Shown here: piece after piece, positions 6,461-6,685 of the stretch | Numbering within the stretch: the first letter of the stretch is position 1 | Layout: every line of letters starts with the position of its first letter | NCBI GenBank assembly: GCA_905215105.1 | Contig: CAJMOI010000112.1 | Span: forward strand, 1 to 6,685 | Direction of reading: 5' to 3' | Source: an uncultured bacterium | GTDB lineage: Bacteria; Bacillota; Clostridia; Oscillospirales; Acutalibacteraceae | Length of the DNA: 6,685 nucleotides | The notes under the pieces: model-generated | Told to the model about the DNA's origin: nothing | Databases searched by the model: none | The model's input: only the letters and a program-made list of their open reading frames with translations | Made by a program: the position numbers and the translations under genes

Positions 6461-6475
6461 GGATGGGTGGTAAAA

Positions 6476-6685
6476 ATGAGTATTTTGGGCCTCAAAAAAG
6501 CAAACTGCAAAAACTGCTACAAATGCGTCAAATCATGTCCTGTCAAGTCCATCAAAGTGGAAAATGAACAGGCAAAAATTATGGAAAAAACCTGCGTCCT
6601 GTGCGGAACCTGCCTCAACGTATGTCCCCAGGATGCCAAAACCGTATCCAGCGACCTGGCACTGGTGAAGGAATTTATCAGCAGA
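6476..6685 (+). CDS. [FeFe]-hydrogenase-like iron-sulfur protein, N-terminal 2x[4Fe-4S] ferredoxin domain (partial)
   Basis: Only the first 70 codons are present; the frame is still open at the window end. They encode two complete [4Fe-4S] motifs, C11-x2-C14-x2-C17-x3-C21-P and C40-x2-C43-x2-C46-x3-C50-P. The beginning (LKKANCKNCYKCVKSCPVKS), the CPQDAKTV segment (50-57) and the DLALVKEFISR end strongly resemble the start of clostridial [FeFe]-hydrogenase large-subunit-like proteins of the putative sensory type. These usually continue into a hydrogenase domain and a PAS domain, and lie near a small [2Fe-2S] protein and SpoIIE-type phosphatases. GGGTGG (6465-6470) precedes the ATG with five bases between. 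The ferredoxin domain is certain; the hydrogenase assignment rests on the beginning of the protein and its neighbour. Another bacterial ferredoxin fusion is possible. Confidence 0.75.
   Translation, partial: MSILGLKKANCKNCYKCVKSCPVKSIKVENEQAKIMEKTCVLCGTCLNVCPQDAKTVSSDLALVKEFISR

Overview
The window looks like chromosome from an anaerobic, probably gut-associated Firmicute of class Clostridia, perhaps Oscillospiraceae/Ruminococcaceae. This is inferred from the gene families: a DUF1836 regulator, an MsmR-like AraC protein and the start of a ferredoxin/[FeFe]-hydrogenase locus. Moderate GC in genes, AT-rich promoters and strong Shine-Dalgarno sites agree with this. No rRNA, tRNA, CRISPR array, insertion sequence or phage gene was seen.

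Region 1 (1-4272, + strand) is a sugar-catabolic operon. An extended -10 promoter (74-102) drives a GntR/HutC-type repressor with a UTRA domain (146-868), a ROK-family sugar kinase (882-1754) and a large cytoplasmic GH38-like glycosidase (1798-4197). Each gene has a good ribosome-binding site and no terminator separates them. The likely logic is that an imported glycoside is hydrolysed, the released sugar is phosphorylated, and a sugar or sugar phosphate relieves the repressor. No transporter lies in the window, so the substrate is open. The pairing of a GntR/UTRA regulator with a GH38 enzyme recalls mngR-mngB of E. coli (mannosylglycerate use).

Region 2 (4198-5848) reads on the - strand and converges on region 1 at a shared bidirectional terminator (4231-4272). 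It contains an AraC-family regulator interrupted by a one-base frameshift between its two helix-turn-helix motifs. A DUF1836 protein follows, with its start codon overlapping the AraC stop (TAATG).

Region 3 (5849-6685, + strand) diverges from the AraC gene. A strong extended -10 promoter (5931-5959) precedes a leader of about 176 nt that can fold into several helices, one of which could mask the ribosome-binding site. Then come a small thioredoxin-like [2Fe-2S] ferredoxin (6142-6393) and the first 70 codons of a protein beginning with a 2x[4Fe-4S] ferredoxin domain. That protein resembles the PAS-containing 'sensory' [FeFe]-hydrogenase-like proteins of clostridia. The window ends inside it.

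The points most worth following up are the structured leader of region 3, the AraC frameshift, the unknown substrate of the GH38-like operon, and the ROK kinase that lacks the family's zinc-binding cysteine motif.
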